64,000 nucleotides of DNA, from positions 620,001-684,000 of the forward strand of contig JABAKD010000023.1 in NCBI GenBank assembly GCA_012845835.1, written 5' to 3'. Under the pieces are notes generated by a model. It was not told where the DNA came from and did not search any database. It saw only the letters and a list, made by a program, of their open reading frames with translations. This stretch comes from Undaria pinnatifida. Its lineage: Eukaryota; Sar; Phaeophyceae; Laminariales; Alariaceae. How positions within the stretch are numbered: position 1 is the first letter of the stretch; each line of letters opens with the position of its first letter. Below are positions 30,062 through 39,640 of this stretch, one piece after another. The translations under genes were made by a program, and so were the position numbers.

Positions 30062-30323
30062 GTGGCGACATGCCACCGAGGGGCTTCGGCTGTTAAAAGC
30101 CCTTCTGCTGTACGGCCCGGAGAGCTGTCTAGCTGATGCGCTTAGCCACGTGCCGGCCGTGAGGCGGTTGACGAGATACCCGAAGGGCCACGAGAGTTCC
30201 AACAGCGGTGGAGGCGGTGGTGGCGGGGGCGTAGGGGGCGCTGCGAAGAGCTTGGAAGAGGTGTTGGTTGGGGGGGGGGATAACGCACAAGCGGGGGCTC
30301 GCGTTCGCAGGATGGCTCGAGAG
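30062..30323 (+). CDS. Exon 13: ENTH-like domain, C-terminal helices
   Basis: The acceptor CATTTCCAG ends at 30061 and the donor GTGAGA begins at 30324. It reads WRHATEGLRLLKALLLYGPE, SCLADALSHVPAVRRLTRYP, a Gly-rich insert, then SLEEVLVGGGDNAQAGARVR and RMARE. 'WRH..K.L.LL..L...G' and the final 'VR..A' helix match ENTH and VHS-type superhelices. A poly-Gly insert of about 8 to 10 residues interrupts the last helices. Confidence 0.85.
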
Positions 30324-30415
30324 GTGAGAGGTCAGGGCGCAAGCGAGGCTTCACTAGAAAGGGTCGCTGACGAGTCTTTTTTTTCTTTTCTTTTTTTTTG
30401 CTTGTTTTGTTGCAG

Positions 30416-30451
30416 GTAGTCACGCGCGGCACCTTCAATGAAATGCTCTCC
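30416..30451 (+). CDS. Exon 14 (uncertain): short exon or alternative C-terminus
   Basis: A strong polypyrimidine tract and TTGCAG precede 30416. The frame continues the ENTH tail as VVTRGTFNEMLS. If the weak donor GTACTT at 30452 is used, phase 0 is kept into exon 15. If not, three codons later (VLA) a TGA at 30461-30463 ends the protein. This could be a real alternative end yielding DENN-ENTH without the tail, or the exon may be skipped, since exons 13 and 15 are also phase-compatible. Confidence 0.45.
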
Positions 30452-30683
30452 GTACTTGCGTGACATAACTTGAGAAGAAAAAAAGAGTTATTTGTTTTTG
30501 TGTAGAAGTGACTATTAGTTGGGACGAGAGTTGGCTAACTCTTAACTCTATTTTGAGACGCGTGCTATTAAAGAGGTCGTAGCACTTGTTTTTGTTTTTG
30601 GCTAGTAATATTTTTGGAAGGAGATATACTACGACATTTGTTTCGTCGCAATGTTGTTTTATTGTTTTTGGTCTGTTAATGGG

Positions 30684-30975
30684 GTTGTCGATATCAATTT
30701 TTGTCGATATCAATTTTCGTCGATATCAATTTTTTGTCGATATCAATTTTCGCCGATATCAATTTTTGTCGATATCAATTTGTTGTCGATATCAATTTTC
30801 GTCGATATCAATTTTCGTCGATATCAATTTTTGTCGATATCAATTTTTGTCGATATCAATTTTTGTCGATATCAATTTTCGTCGATATCAATTTTTGTCG
30901 ATATCAATTTGTTGTCGATATCAATTTTTGTCGATATCAATTTTCGTCGATATCAATTTTTGTCGACACCAATTT
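30684..30975. repeat. 16-bp minisatellite (TCGATATCAATTTTYG)
   Basis: About 18 units. Each contains the palindrome GATATC and the partial inverted repeat ATTGATATC. All + frames are open because the unit lacks stops. Confidence 0.9.
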
Positions 30976-31119
30976 TGGGTGAGGCTCGCCAACCATTGTT
31001 TTATCAAGCCAAGGGGCTTGCAGGAAAATACAACAATGGTTAGTGCACCGAAACCCGAAGTCTTATGTCAAAACTACTGGGCTAGATGTTACAGTTGCGT
31101 GGGAGGCGGTGATAGTGTT

Positions 31120-32150
31120 GGGGGCAATGTGGGGGACCGATAATCACGACTACGTGGTCTTGATGTCAGTCGCGACCTCGGCGGCGTTTAGGAACCTCTT
31201 CAGGTTTCAGACCTTGCTTTTCGCATGTTTCTGCCGCACCGGTCCCATATGGTCGTGATTTAGTCGACTGCATAGTCGTGATTGTCATCTCCCGGCGACG
31301 TGTGGTACGTGGGAGGAGGTGGTGGGAACTGATAATCACGACTACGTAGTCTTGATTTAGGTCATTATTGTTTGGGCGTGTAGGAGCCGTCCCCGGATTC
31401 CAGGCATTGTACGTACTTGGTACCTACAAAATAGTCGTGATTATCAGTAAATAGTCGTGATTATCAGTTTCCTGATCATCAGTTCCCTGATTATCAGTTC
31501 CCCGATTATCGGTTCCCCACGTCGCCCACAGCACCACCGCCGCCTCCCAAGTACCACACGTCGCCGGGAGCTGATTAAATCGTGACTAGTGAGGACGAGT
31601 GCGGCAGAAACATGCGAAATGCAATGCCTGAAACCCGGGGACGGCTCCTAAACGCTCCCGTAGTCGTGATTCAATCCCCACGGTCACCCCCAACACCACC
31701 GCCTCCGCCGCCTCCCACGTACCTCACGTCGCCGGGAGCTAACAACAACGACTACGCAGTCGTGATTTATATCACGAATATAGAGGACGGGTGTGGCAGG
31801 AACATGCGAAATGCAAGACCCGGGGACGGCTCCTAAGCGACCCCGTAGATATGATTTCAGTGAAGACTACGTAGTCGTGATTATCAGTTACCTGGTAATC
31901 ACGACTACGAATAGCCGTCCCCGGGTTTCGGGCTGTGCACTACGACTCCTAAACGCCCCCGTACTAATTACTTATATCAAGACTACGTAGTCGTGATTAG
32001 CCGTTCCCTGAAAATCTACGTGGTCGTGATTAGCGGTTCCCTGATAGTCACGACTACGTAGTTTTGATGTAAATCACGACCACGGGGACGTTTAGTATCC
32101 GTCCCCGGGTTTCAGGCCTTCCGTTTCTCGTGTTTATGCCGCCCACGTCC
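31120..32150. repeat. Cluster of palindromic GTAGTCGTGATTA repeats
   Basis: At least nine occurrences of TAATCACGACTAC and/or its complement GTAGTCGTGATTA, several abutting at TACGTA to form palindromes of about 26 bases (31866, 31980, 32043). They alternate with CCCGGGGACGGCTCCTAA(A/G)CG blocks. Confidence 0.75.
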
Positions 32151-32194
32151 TCTGTGGACGGGTAATACGGTTAGAGGTACGAGCGCCTTTTGGC

Positions 32195-32315
32195 TGAAAT
32201 GTGAAATGTTTGTGGAATGTTTGTGAAATGTTTGTGAAATGTTTGTGAAATGTTTGTGAAATGTTTGTGAAATGAGGGTGAAATGTTTGTGAAATGACGG
32301 TGAAATGTTTATGCC
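32195..32315 (+). repeat. 12-bp minisatellite (GAAATGTTTGTG)
   Basis: About nine units with minor variants (GAAATGAGGGTG, GAAATGACGGTG). Confidence 0.85.
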
Positions 32316-33156
32316 CCTTCTCCGAAAATGGTTGTAATTTTTTTTTTTTTTTTTTACAATATTTTTCGTTGTATGTCTAGGCCAGGGGGGGGGGGGGGGC
32401 GGCGGGTTGATCGCACCCCTTGATACCACTTGAAAAAAATAACCTCACCCCTCGGGTAGTTCTCCACCTCTCGAACTCTCGAAAAAAAAACGGATATATC
32501 CCCCATGTCCGTTTGTTTAGAGAGATACAAGGTTCCCCTTCGGAGGCAGGGTGACGCAAGAGGCGGATGTTTTTTTTGCGTTTTGCACCCCCGTGCGTTC
32601 GCCCACATCCTTACGGCAGGTAGAGCATGCAGCTACACTGCAATGTAATTGATCCGGGTGTAGTATCGGAAATACGGAAGGTATGCATTTGTGATACTAC
32701 TGCTGTGAGGGCGGCCCAGATAAATTATATGGTGATCTGATGCTGTTGTAGCGTACCAGGTATTTCCAGATCTTCTTGGAAAATACGCTGACTGGTCGAT
32801 GGGTGACCGGCCCAAAAAATGTGCAACAATTTGCGGGTTGGTGCGATTTGACTGCTGTCTTGGTGTAGATAAATACTCGGAAGCTGCAGCTGTGTTGGGT
32901 GATCCGAAACAAACGATGCGAGTTCGCGCAACACGTTGCTGCAGCAACGGCGACCCCCGCAGCCAGCACTTGAGCGCCTTCCCCGAAGGTGCCCAGTCAC
33001 AAATGGCACTAGTGCCATTATCATAGCCAGCTCCCTCCCTCCCATGCTCCCCACGCATAGGCACTCCGCCATGGAACGAGTATGTAGCAAGGAAGGTAGG
33101 CTAGGCGAGGTCATGACCACAGACAGCCGATTTTTTACCTTTGAAAACTTACGTAG

Positions 33157-33252
33157 TATAGACACCAACAGCAGCAGCAGCAGCAGCAGCAGCTTCCGCG
33201 GCGGCGCGGGGGTGCTGGCGGTGGCGCTGGAAGCTTTAGCGACAGCGCTGTG
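33157..33252 (+). CDS. Exon 15: Gln run and Gly-rich linker
   Basis: The acceptor ACGTAG ends at 33156 and the donor GTAATG begins at 33253. Both borders are phase 0. It encodes YRH, nine Gln, then LPRRRGGAGGGAGSFSDSAV. The Ser and Ala frames of the same CAG repeat are also open, but only the Gln frame fits both neighbours. Confidence 0.5.
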
Positions 33253-33317
33253 GTAATGCGGTAAAAAATCAGCACCAAGTACGACACGGAATCTGCTGGC
33301 GTTAGAAGTAATCTGTT

Positions 33318-33501
33318 ACGGATACCACCACCCCTCGTACCAAGTCTGCTCCGAGGTTATCATCAGCCAAACCAGCGAGCTCTCCCGCATCTGCTCCGAG
33401 GTCATCATCACCCAAGCACCTCGGAGCAGATGCGGGAGAGCTCGATGGTTTGGCTGATGATGACCTCGGAGCAGACTTGGTTGGAGGGGTGGTGGTATCC
33501 G
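33318..33501. ncRNA. Long near-perfect hairpin, candidate small-RNA precursor
   Basis: The arms 33319-33402 and 33418-33501 are 84 bases each and complementary except at four positions, with a 15-base loop. Transcription through it in either direction would give a long double-stranded stem. The arms continue a Ser/Ala-rich open frame on the minus strand (33619 downwards), so the structure looks like an inverted duplication of a coding fragment. It lies in intron 15. The small-RNA role is inference. Confidence 0.6.
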
Positions 33502-33503
33502 TA

Positions 33504-33619
33504 CCCGATGGCTTCTTAGCAGCAGCCGCAGCAGAGGCAGGGGCGGGCGATGAAGCCGAGGCTACACGGCGAACGGACGACGACGACCGCTTGGCCAAGC
33601 TCTTGTCAGCAGTGTTCAT
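33504..33619 (-). pseudogene. Ser/Ala/Lys-rich coding fragment adjoining the hairpin
   Basis: From ATG (33619-33617) it reads MNTADKSLAKRSSSSVRRVA then SASSPAPASAAAAAKKPS, entering the hairpin arm as GTDTTTPPTKSAPRSSSAKP. GC-rich and codon-like, with no domain recognised. Past the loop the frame turns into the inverted copy (DDLGADAGELAGLADD), so the fragment is rearranged. Confidence 0.35.
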
Positions 33620-34414
33620 TGTTGGCGTGGATGGTTGTGATAGTGTCGTGCCTGCCAGCTGACATATTTATGGTGACGATGCTCGTACGTTTTATGTCGT
33701 GTGCTGTCAAGCCTGCTTGAGCGCTATTCGTTGCGTACGTGTGCTCAGGCCTGCTTGGGCTGTTCGTTGCGTACGTCGCCTGCTGTCAGCTGAAGGCTGT
33801 TCGTGCTAAAAAGCAGGCCATTCCCAGCGGCCGGCTCCGACGTAAAATTAGTTGTATTTATATAAATTGTATTTGTCTCCATATCCGTTTTTCCGTTTTT
33901 TTTAGAGAGGTATAGATAGAGCTCCTCAAGGGGTGTGATTATTTTTTGGGCTGAAATCATCGTGGAATGACGCGGCTCCTTGACTCAAGATGGTCGGATC
34001 GTCGATCCATTTTTTTTTTTTTTTTCGCATTAATTTCGTTGTGTACCTACCTTGTGTAGGCCACGGGGACCGTCCACTCGGGTAGTAGCATTTTTTTTTT
34101 TTTTTTTCCGCCCAACGTGTGAGTAATTTTAGAGAGGTAGTTGTGGGTATAGTGTAGAAGTATACTAGTACTCATAGAGCTCAAATGGTGAACTTTTTTG
34201 TTTACGGCTGAAATGTCTGTGGGATGGCGCGGCTCCTTATCCCGAAATGGTTGGATTTTTCGTTCCTGTTTTTTTTCGCGATAATTTTTCGTTGTATGAT
34301 ACACCTACCGCAGGCCATGCATGGTATTAGGTATGAGGACCGTTCATCTGGCGGCGCTGTTGTTTTTCCCCCCCCGTACCAGAGTATACAAGCATGTCAT
34401 TCCAGCGGTTTTGG

Positions 34415-34578
34415 GTTATAACCCCTTCAGAGCCAGAACCCCTTCAGAGCCCTGAAACCCCTCCCTATACTACTAACCCCTTTAACCCCTTCAGAGCCCT
34501 GAAACCCTTCCTTATACTATTTCCAAGTAAGTTTGTCCACCGAGCACCGGTTTCCAGCTGTAAAGGCTGTAGCGCAAA
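34415..34578 (-). mobile_element. Two adjacent TTAA MITEs, first truncated
   Basis: ATAACCCCTTCAGAGCC ... CCCTCCCTATACTACTAACC then a second start TTTAACCCCTTCAGAGCCCT ... CCAGCTGTAAAGGCTG. Confidence 0.6.
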
Positions 34579-34769
34579 TTTGTCAGGAGACGGCACTTTG
34601 CCCCCTTGGCCGACTGCATTTTTCCAGTTGTTTACCTTGCCTGACGCAAAAACTGCTAGGTTTTAGTGTGGAACGAACGATTGGGTTGACACCCTTGACC
34701 GCTGGTTGTTTTCCCTTGGCTGACCGTCTTGACTGACTGTCTTGACCGTCCGGCTCCTGACATGTTTGT

Positions 34770-35345
34770 GTAGCGTATGGCACGCGTCCATGATTCCCTC
34801 ATCTATGCTCGTGCATAGAGTAGGTGGCGTGTCTTGATCCTCTTGTCTATGCTCGTGCATTCGGTAGGCGGTGTGTTTCGTGGTCCTCTCATCTACTTGT
34901 ATGCTCGTGCATTCGGTAGTCGGTGTGTCTCGTGGTCCTCTCATCTATGCTCGTGTAATCGGTAGGCGGCGTGTTTCGAGGTCCTCTCATCTACTTGTAT
35001 GCTCGTGCATTCGATAGGCGATGTGTCTCGTGATTCTCTTGTCTATGCGCGAAAATTCGGTAGGTGGTTTGTGTCATGATTATCATATCCATGCTCGTGC
35101 ATGTGTTATGGTCCTCCGTCTATTCTCGCGCATTCGGTAGGTGGCATATCTCCGATCCTATTGTTTATGCTCGTGCATGATTCGGTAGGTGGTCCATCTC
35201 ATGACTTCTCTTCTTGATGCTCGTGCATTCGGTAGGAGGTGTGTCTCAGGATTCTCATATCTGTGCTCGTGCATTCGGTAGGTGATGTGTCTCGTGATAT
35301 CTTATCTATGCTCGTGCATTCGGTATGTGGTGCGTCTCATGACCC
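34770..35345 (+). repeat. About 50-bp minisatellite (TGCTCGTGCATTCGGTAGG)
   Basis: About eleven units carrying CTATGCTCGTGCATTCGGTA, GGTGGTGTGTCTCGTGATTC and CTCATCTA, varying in length from 45 to 60 bases. Confidence 0.85.
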
Positions 35346-35364
35346 TCGCTCTGCCGCGGTCCCC

Positions 35365-36020
35365 CGATGAGGCATATGTAAGGCGGTATCCCGGTATAAG
35401 GCAGTCCAAAACGCGTGGCACTACTGGGGAATTGCACTCATTGCCTGAGATGAATAATGCGGCTTGCCCTTATAAGGCGGTCATATTGTTCTCTATACCA
35501 CACCACACCACCGCCTTAGTGCGGGACCCTTGTTGTACCTCAAAGTTCAATGGGGGTCCTCCAATAAAGCGGTCTGAGCAACGCGATATGCCTCTATAAG
35601 GCGGTCCAAAGCGCACGCCACGACTGGGAGATCGCGCTCATAAGCCATGCTCGTACAGTGGGGGTCCCCCGGCAAGGCGGTCGTATTGCTCTGGCACACC
35701 ACCCCCTTAGTGCGGGACCCCTATTATACCTCAAAGTTCAATGGGGGTCCTCCAATAAAGCGGTCTGAGCAAGGCGGTCTGCCTCCATAAGGCGGTCTAA
35801 AGCGCACGCCACGACTGGGAGATCGCGCTCATGAGCCATGATCGTACAGTGGGGGTCCCCCGATAAGGCGGTCTAAGCAAAGCGGTATGCCTCAACAAGG
35901 CGGTCCAAAACGTGTAGCACGACTGGTAAATCGCGTTCATACCCTGTGTGGCGTGAATGAAGCGGCTTCCCTCTATAAGGCGGTCACATTGCTCTCTACC
36001 GGGATAGCACACCACCACCT
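35365..36020. repeat. GGCGGT element cluster
   Basis: Three related blocks each with GGGGGTCC.CC(A/G)ATAA.GCGGT, AAGGCGGTC.AAA.CG, CACGACTGG.A.ATCGC. Two blocks (35530-35700, 35735-35870) share more than 100 near-identical bases. Confidence 0.7.
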
Positions 36021-36284
36021 CGCGGTTGACTTTTTTTTGTTTTCTTCTCCTCATCCCGTTTATCATCCTCGCATTACTCTAGCGCTCCCTCCCAGTAGCA
36101 ACTGAGATCCGGGGTCACATAGCGGGCCCTCCTCCCCCCTCCCCACTACGGTACGTGCCTTCATTTTTATCGCGGGAAGAATTCAGCATTCGTTTCCGAC
36201 GTCGACTCATTGCGTGCTATGTGTCGACGGCTGATGCTGGGCCTTTTTCACAATACTTTCCTTTTGCTCGTCTTTAATGCGCAG

Positions 36285-36415
36285 GTGGTTTGTCTCATGA
36301 TGGACGTGAAGAGGCTGGCCTTGCGCCGCGAGGCGTTCGTGGTTTTGAAACGTAATAAAAACGCCTCCTCTACGGATCAAGATGGAAAACCGGAGAAAAT
36401 CAAGCTTCGCAGCCG
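36285..36415 (+). CDS. Exon 16: basic segment
   Basis: The acceptor AATGCGCAG ends at 36284 and the donor GTGAGC begins at 36416. It is phase 0 in and phase 2 out. It encodes VVCLMMDVKRLALRREAFVV, LKRNKNASSTDQDGKPEK and IKLRS. It is rich in Lys and Arg, with no family recognised. Codon composition and clean borders make it convincing as coding. Confidence 0.72.
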
Positions 36416-36485
36416 GTGAGCGACGCTTATTCTACGATACCCTGGGTATATCCCTGCTAGGGCAAAATTCTTTTCTGGATGACGA

Positions 36486-36925
36486 GGCTCCTTCACTCGT
36501 TCAGAACCTAAAACCCCCTCCCTGTACTAGTATCGAGTGATCTGTCCCCCCAAACGGGTTCAATTGCAAAGGCGTTAAGTCCTTCAGAACCTACAAACCC
36601 CCTCCCTATACTGGTATCAAGTAATTTGTCCCCAAGAACGGGTTTCCAGTTGCAAAGGCGTTAACCCCTTCATAGCCTAAAAACCCCTACCTAAACTATT
36701 AATAGTATCAAGTGATCTGTCCCCAAGAACGGGTTTCCAGTCGCAAAGGCGTTAACCCCTTCAGAACCTAAAAACCTCTCCCTATACTAGTACCAATTAA
36801 TTTTTCCCCAAGAACGGGTTTCCAGTCGCAAAGGCGTTAACCCTTCTAAACCTAAAAAAACCTCCCTGTTCTAGTATCAAGTAATTTTCCCCAAGAACGG
36901 GTTTCCAGTTGCAAAGGCGTTGGCC
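36486..36925 (-). mobile_element. Tandem array of five TTAA MITEs
   Basis: Five - orientation copies follow head to tail, each with CCTTC(A)GAACCTA, CCCTCCCTATACTAGTATCA, CCCCAAGAACGGGTTTCCAG and CAAAGGCGTTAA, period about 88. Neighbours share one TTAA. Confidence 0.8.
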
Positions 36926-37186
36926 CAAATTCTTCGGAAATGTCAGTTTTTTTTTGCAATGTTATGGTTACGTTTTTCTGGTACGCCTAGGGCATGGGTT
37001 TTGTATGACCACTCATCCCGCGCTAGGGGTTACTAAGCAGATTCTAAGAAGTTTCTGAGCTCCGAACACGAGGAAATCAGCATCATCACCATCATCAACA
37101 ATCAACAACACCGTCATCATCACCCGAAACGTGACTTCGAAGAGGCGTTCGTTCGCGCAACCCGACCAACATTTCTATGCCGTAGT

Positions 37187-37345
37187 CCTATTCATACTAA
37201 TACTAGTACTAATACTAATACCAGTACTAATACTAGTATTAATACTAATACTAATACTAATACTAATACTAATACTAATACTAATACTAATACTAATACT
37301 AATACTAATACTAATACTAATACTAATACCAGTATTAATACGAAT
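37187..37345. repeat. (ACTAAT)n hexanucleotide array
   Basis: About 26 units with a few CAGT and AGT variants. Open on both strands (Ser-Ile or Leu-Val dipeptides), which is not taken as coding. Confidence 0.9.
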
Positions 37346-37576
37346 AGGCTTATTAATAAAACATAAACAAATGAAGGTAGCATAGTATTTATAACACATG
37401 AATAAATAGCTCCGCACGTGAGGAGGTGAACCGGTACACCGGTCATAAACGTTGGTTAACCCGAAAAGCGCAGCTCTTAGCGTGAGATGTCCCATTTTAC
37501 CTGGGTCACGGGTTTCCTCATCGGATGGCATTTTCTGTTTGCTCAAGAACGGTGTCTGGGCGAGGTGTAGAGACCC

Positions 37577-37665
37577 TTGACCCCTTTGGAGCCCCAAACC
37601 TCTCTCTGTACTAACATCAAGTAAATTTTGTCACCAAAAAAGGGTTTCTAGCTGTATAGGCGTTA
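37577..37665 (-). mobile_element. TTAA MITE copy
   Basis: TTGACCCCTTTGGAGCCCCA ... GGGTTTCTAGCTGTATAGGCGTTA. Confidence 0.7.
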
Positions 37666-37796
37666 TGTCAAGAACAATAGTTGGTGCACCGATACCGTAG
37701 CATGGGTGGAGCGCTTACTCGCCCCCCCCCCCCCCCCCCCCCCTCCCCCCCACGCCAATAGTTGGCCTCGGTTGGCACCGACGCTGTAAATCATTA

Positions 37797-38400
37797 AATG
37801 TATATTGGGGTTGGCGTTGGTCGGCAACGACGCTGTAAAGCATGCCAATCACTGCGTGCGCTAGACAACCAGGGTACCTTTTTTTTTTTTTTTTTAGCGG
37901 TTGCCACGATGGTAATCGAGTTGATCATATTATGGGGGGTTGTTGTTGTCGAATTAACTCGCATAATCAAGTCCGTGGTCACAGGACAGGCTCCAGTCAC
38001 TCTGGAGCTGTGGAGAGCCCTAACTCCGCGCAAGGGGAATGATCGCATTACGTGGTGTCAATATGGTAAGGCGCCCACGAGGTAGTTTCGTAGTAATACT
38101 CACCCATTGCTGTCTCTAGAGTGGCCATACCAGTAAACGAAGTAACTCATTGGCGCTGTCATCCATGAGCAAGAAAGTAGGCGCAAGGTGCCGAAGCCCG
38201 TCTTACGAGCGGTTATTGGAAGGATGCAGTTCACCCTTCATTCGACTCGCCGAACACCTCACGGCGCCTCGCGCTTGGCGCAAGCAATGCCTGCCTGGTT
38301 GGTGAACACCCGACGTGCTCTGTTTCAGCGTGGTAGGGATGCGAGGGTCTAATAGCTACTATACCATATGGTCATACGACTATGGCCATGCACAAACTGA
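37797..38400 (+). mobile_element. 510-bp-family element, longest copy
   Basis: It extends from GTATATTGGGGTTGGCGTTG to CATGCACAAACTGA and contains the 75-bp repeat at 37955-38025. The reverse copy at 7556-8066 lacks that 75-bp block, so the block may be a nested insertion. Confidence 0.65.
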
Positions 38401-38865
38401 CTCCCCCCCCCTCCCCCCCCCCCCCCGGTCTATGGTCTTAACTACGGCTATGTATGAACTTGGTACCCCCCCCCGCCCCCTCCCCCAGGCGTAGGTATGA
38501 ATGAAAAACTTGACCCCCTGCCACCCCCCCCTCTTCCCCGCCTTCCGGCATAGGTAGGCATATGGCATCCGAAAATACCCCCTTCCCCTCTCCCTCCCCC
38601 TCTCCCTCCCCCGCCTCCCGCCACAGGTAGGTGTGTGTTGACGAAAAAAATCCACCCCCTCCCGTGCCCCCCCCTTGCCCCGCCTCCCGGAATAGGCATA
38701 TTGCAACAAAGAAGCCCCCCGCCCCGTCTCCCAGCATAGGCATATGGCAACAAAAAACTTACCTCCCCCCCCCGCTCCTCCCCTCCTCCCCTCTCTCCGA
38801 CGCCGACGAAGAACTCCACCACTTCCCCCCCCCGCCCCCGTCCCCCGCCCCTCCTTCCGGCATAG
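38401..38865 (+). repeat. C-rich tract with repeated GGCATAGGTATATG blocks
   Basis: CCGGCATAGG(T/C)ATATG-type blocks recur about every 65 to 70 bases (38548, 38620, 38690, 38735, 38860), separated by C-rich spacers. The last block provides the acceptor of exon 17, so the array looks like repeated amplification of an intron-exon border. Confidence 0.65.
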
Positions 38866-39002
38866 GTATATGCCAGACTTCCACACGCTCCATGGGCTGG
38901 TAGGGCATAGCTCTTTCGGAGGCCCGCTGCCGGATGGGACGGAAGGTCTGGACGATGGCCAGTTGTTTTCCGGGCGGTCTGTTTCTATGGGGGGAGATAG
39001 CG
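38866..39002 (+). CDS. Exon 17: tail segment with LFSGRSV motif
   Basis: The acceptor GGCATAG ends at 38865 and the donor GTGAGG begins at 39003. It is phase 2 in and phase 1 out. It encodes YMPDFHTLHGLVGHSSFGG, PLPDGTEGLDDGQLFSGRS and VSMGGDS. The peptide LFSGRSV comes close to the LFxG[M/L]x[L/V] motif by which tepsin binds the AP-4 beta ear, with R in place of M/L. The function of this motif here is inference. Confidence 0.72.
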
Positions 39003-39389
39003 GTGAGGTTTCGAACAGCCGGCATCACAGCCCTTTTTTTGTTTTCTCAATCGTTTTTTTTTTTCTTGTAATTTTTAGTATCCTCCGGTGGATGGGGAAA
39101 AATGAAAAGTAAAAGCTTGAGTCGTATTAAAATGATTGGACTTTGATTTTGAAGTTTCGAGAATTTATGATTTTTTTTTTACCGCTTTTGGTACCGGTAC
39201 TTTTTTTATGGGAATTTTTGGGGATTTTGTCCCGATTTGTTGTTTTCTGCAATGCGTGCGAGTTGCGAACAATTTTTGTTTCTGAGAGTCTTCACCGGAA
39301 AGACAATCCTGTGTCCGAGACATACAACAAACTATTTTTTTGCAAGGCTGCGGTAGGTCAACTAACCCCCTTTTTTCATTGCAGGGCTT

Positions 39390-39640
39390 GATTTATCATA
39401 TCATATCATATCATATCATGTCGTATATATCATATGATATAATATCATATCATATCATATCATGTCATATAATAGCATGTCATATCATATCATATCATGC
39501 CATATCATATCATATCATATCATGTGATATCGTATCATATCGTATCATATCATATCATATCATGTCAAATCATATCATATCATGCCATAGCATATCATAT
39601 CATATCATGTCATATGATACCATATCATGTCATATTCGCA
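39390..39640 (+). repeat. (ATCAT)n pentanucleotide array
   Basis: About 50 ATCAT-type units with ATCATG variants. AT-rich and partly self-complementary (CATATG). Confidence 0.9.

Noticed and set aside
30586-31143. Open frames of repeated VDINFRRYQF / FVDINF
   Set aside because: The 16-bp minisatellite has no stops in any + frame. The periodic peptide is a by-product.
32936-33256. Ser-run frame of the CAG repeat at 33.17 kb as the coding frame
   Set aside because: In that frame the donor phase would create a stop with exon 16. Only the Gln frame joins both neighbours.
38380-38886. 168-residue Gly/Arg-rich minus-strand frame
   Set aside because: It is the complement of the C-rich intron array preceding exon 17.
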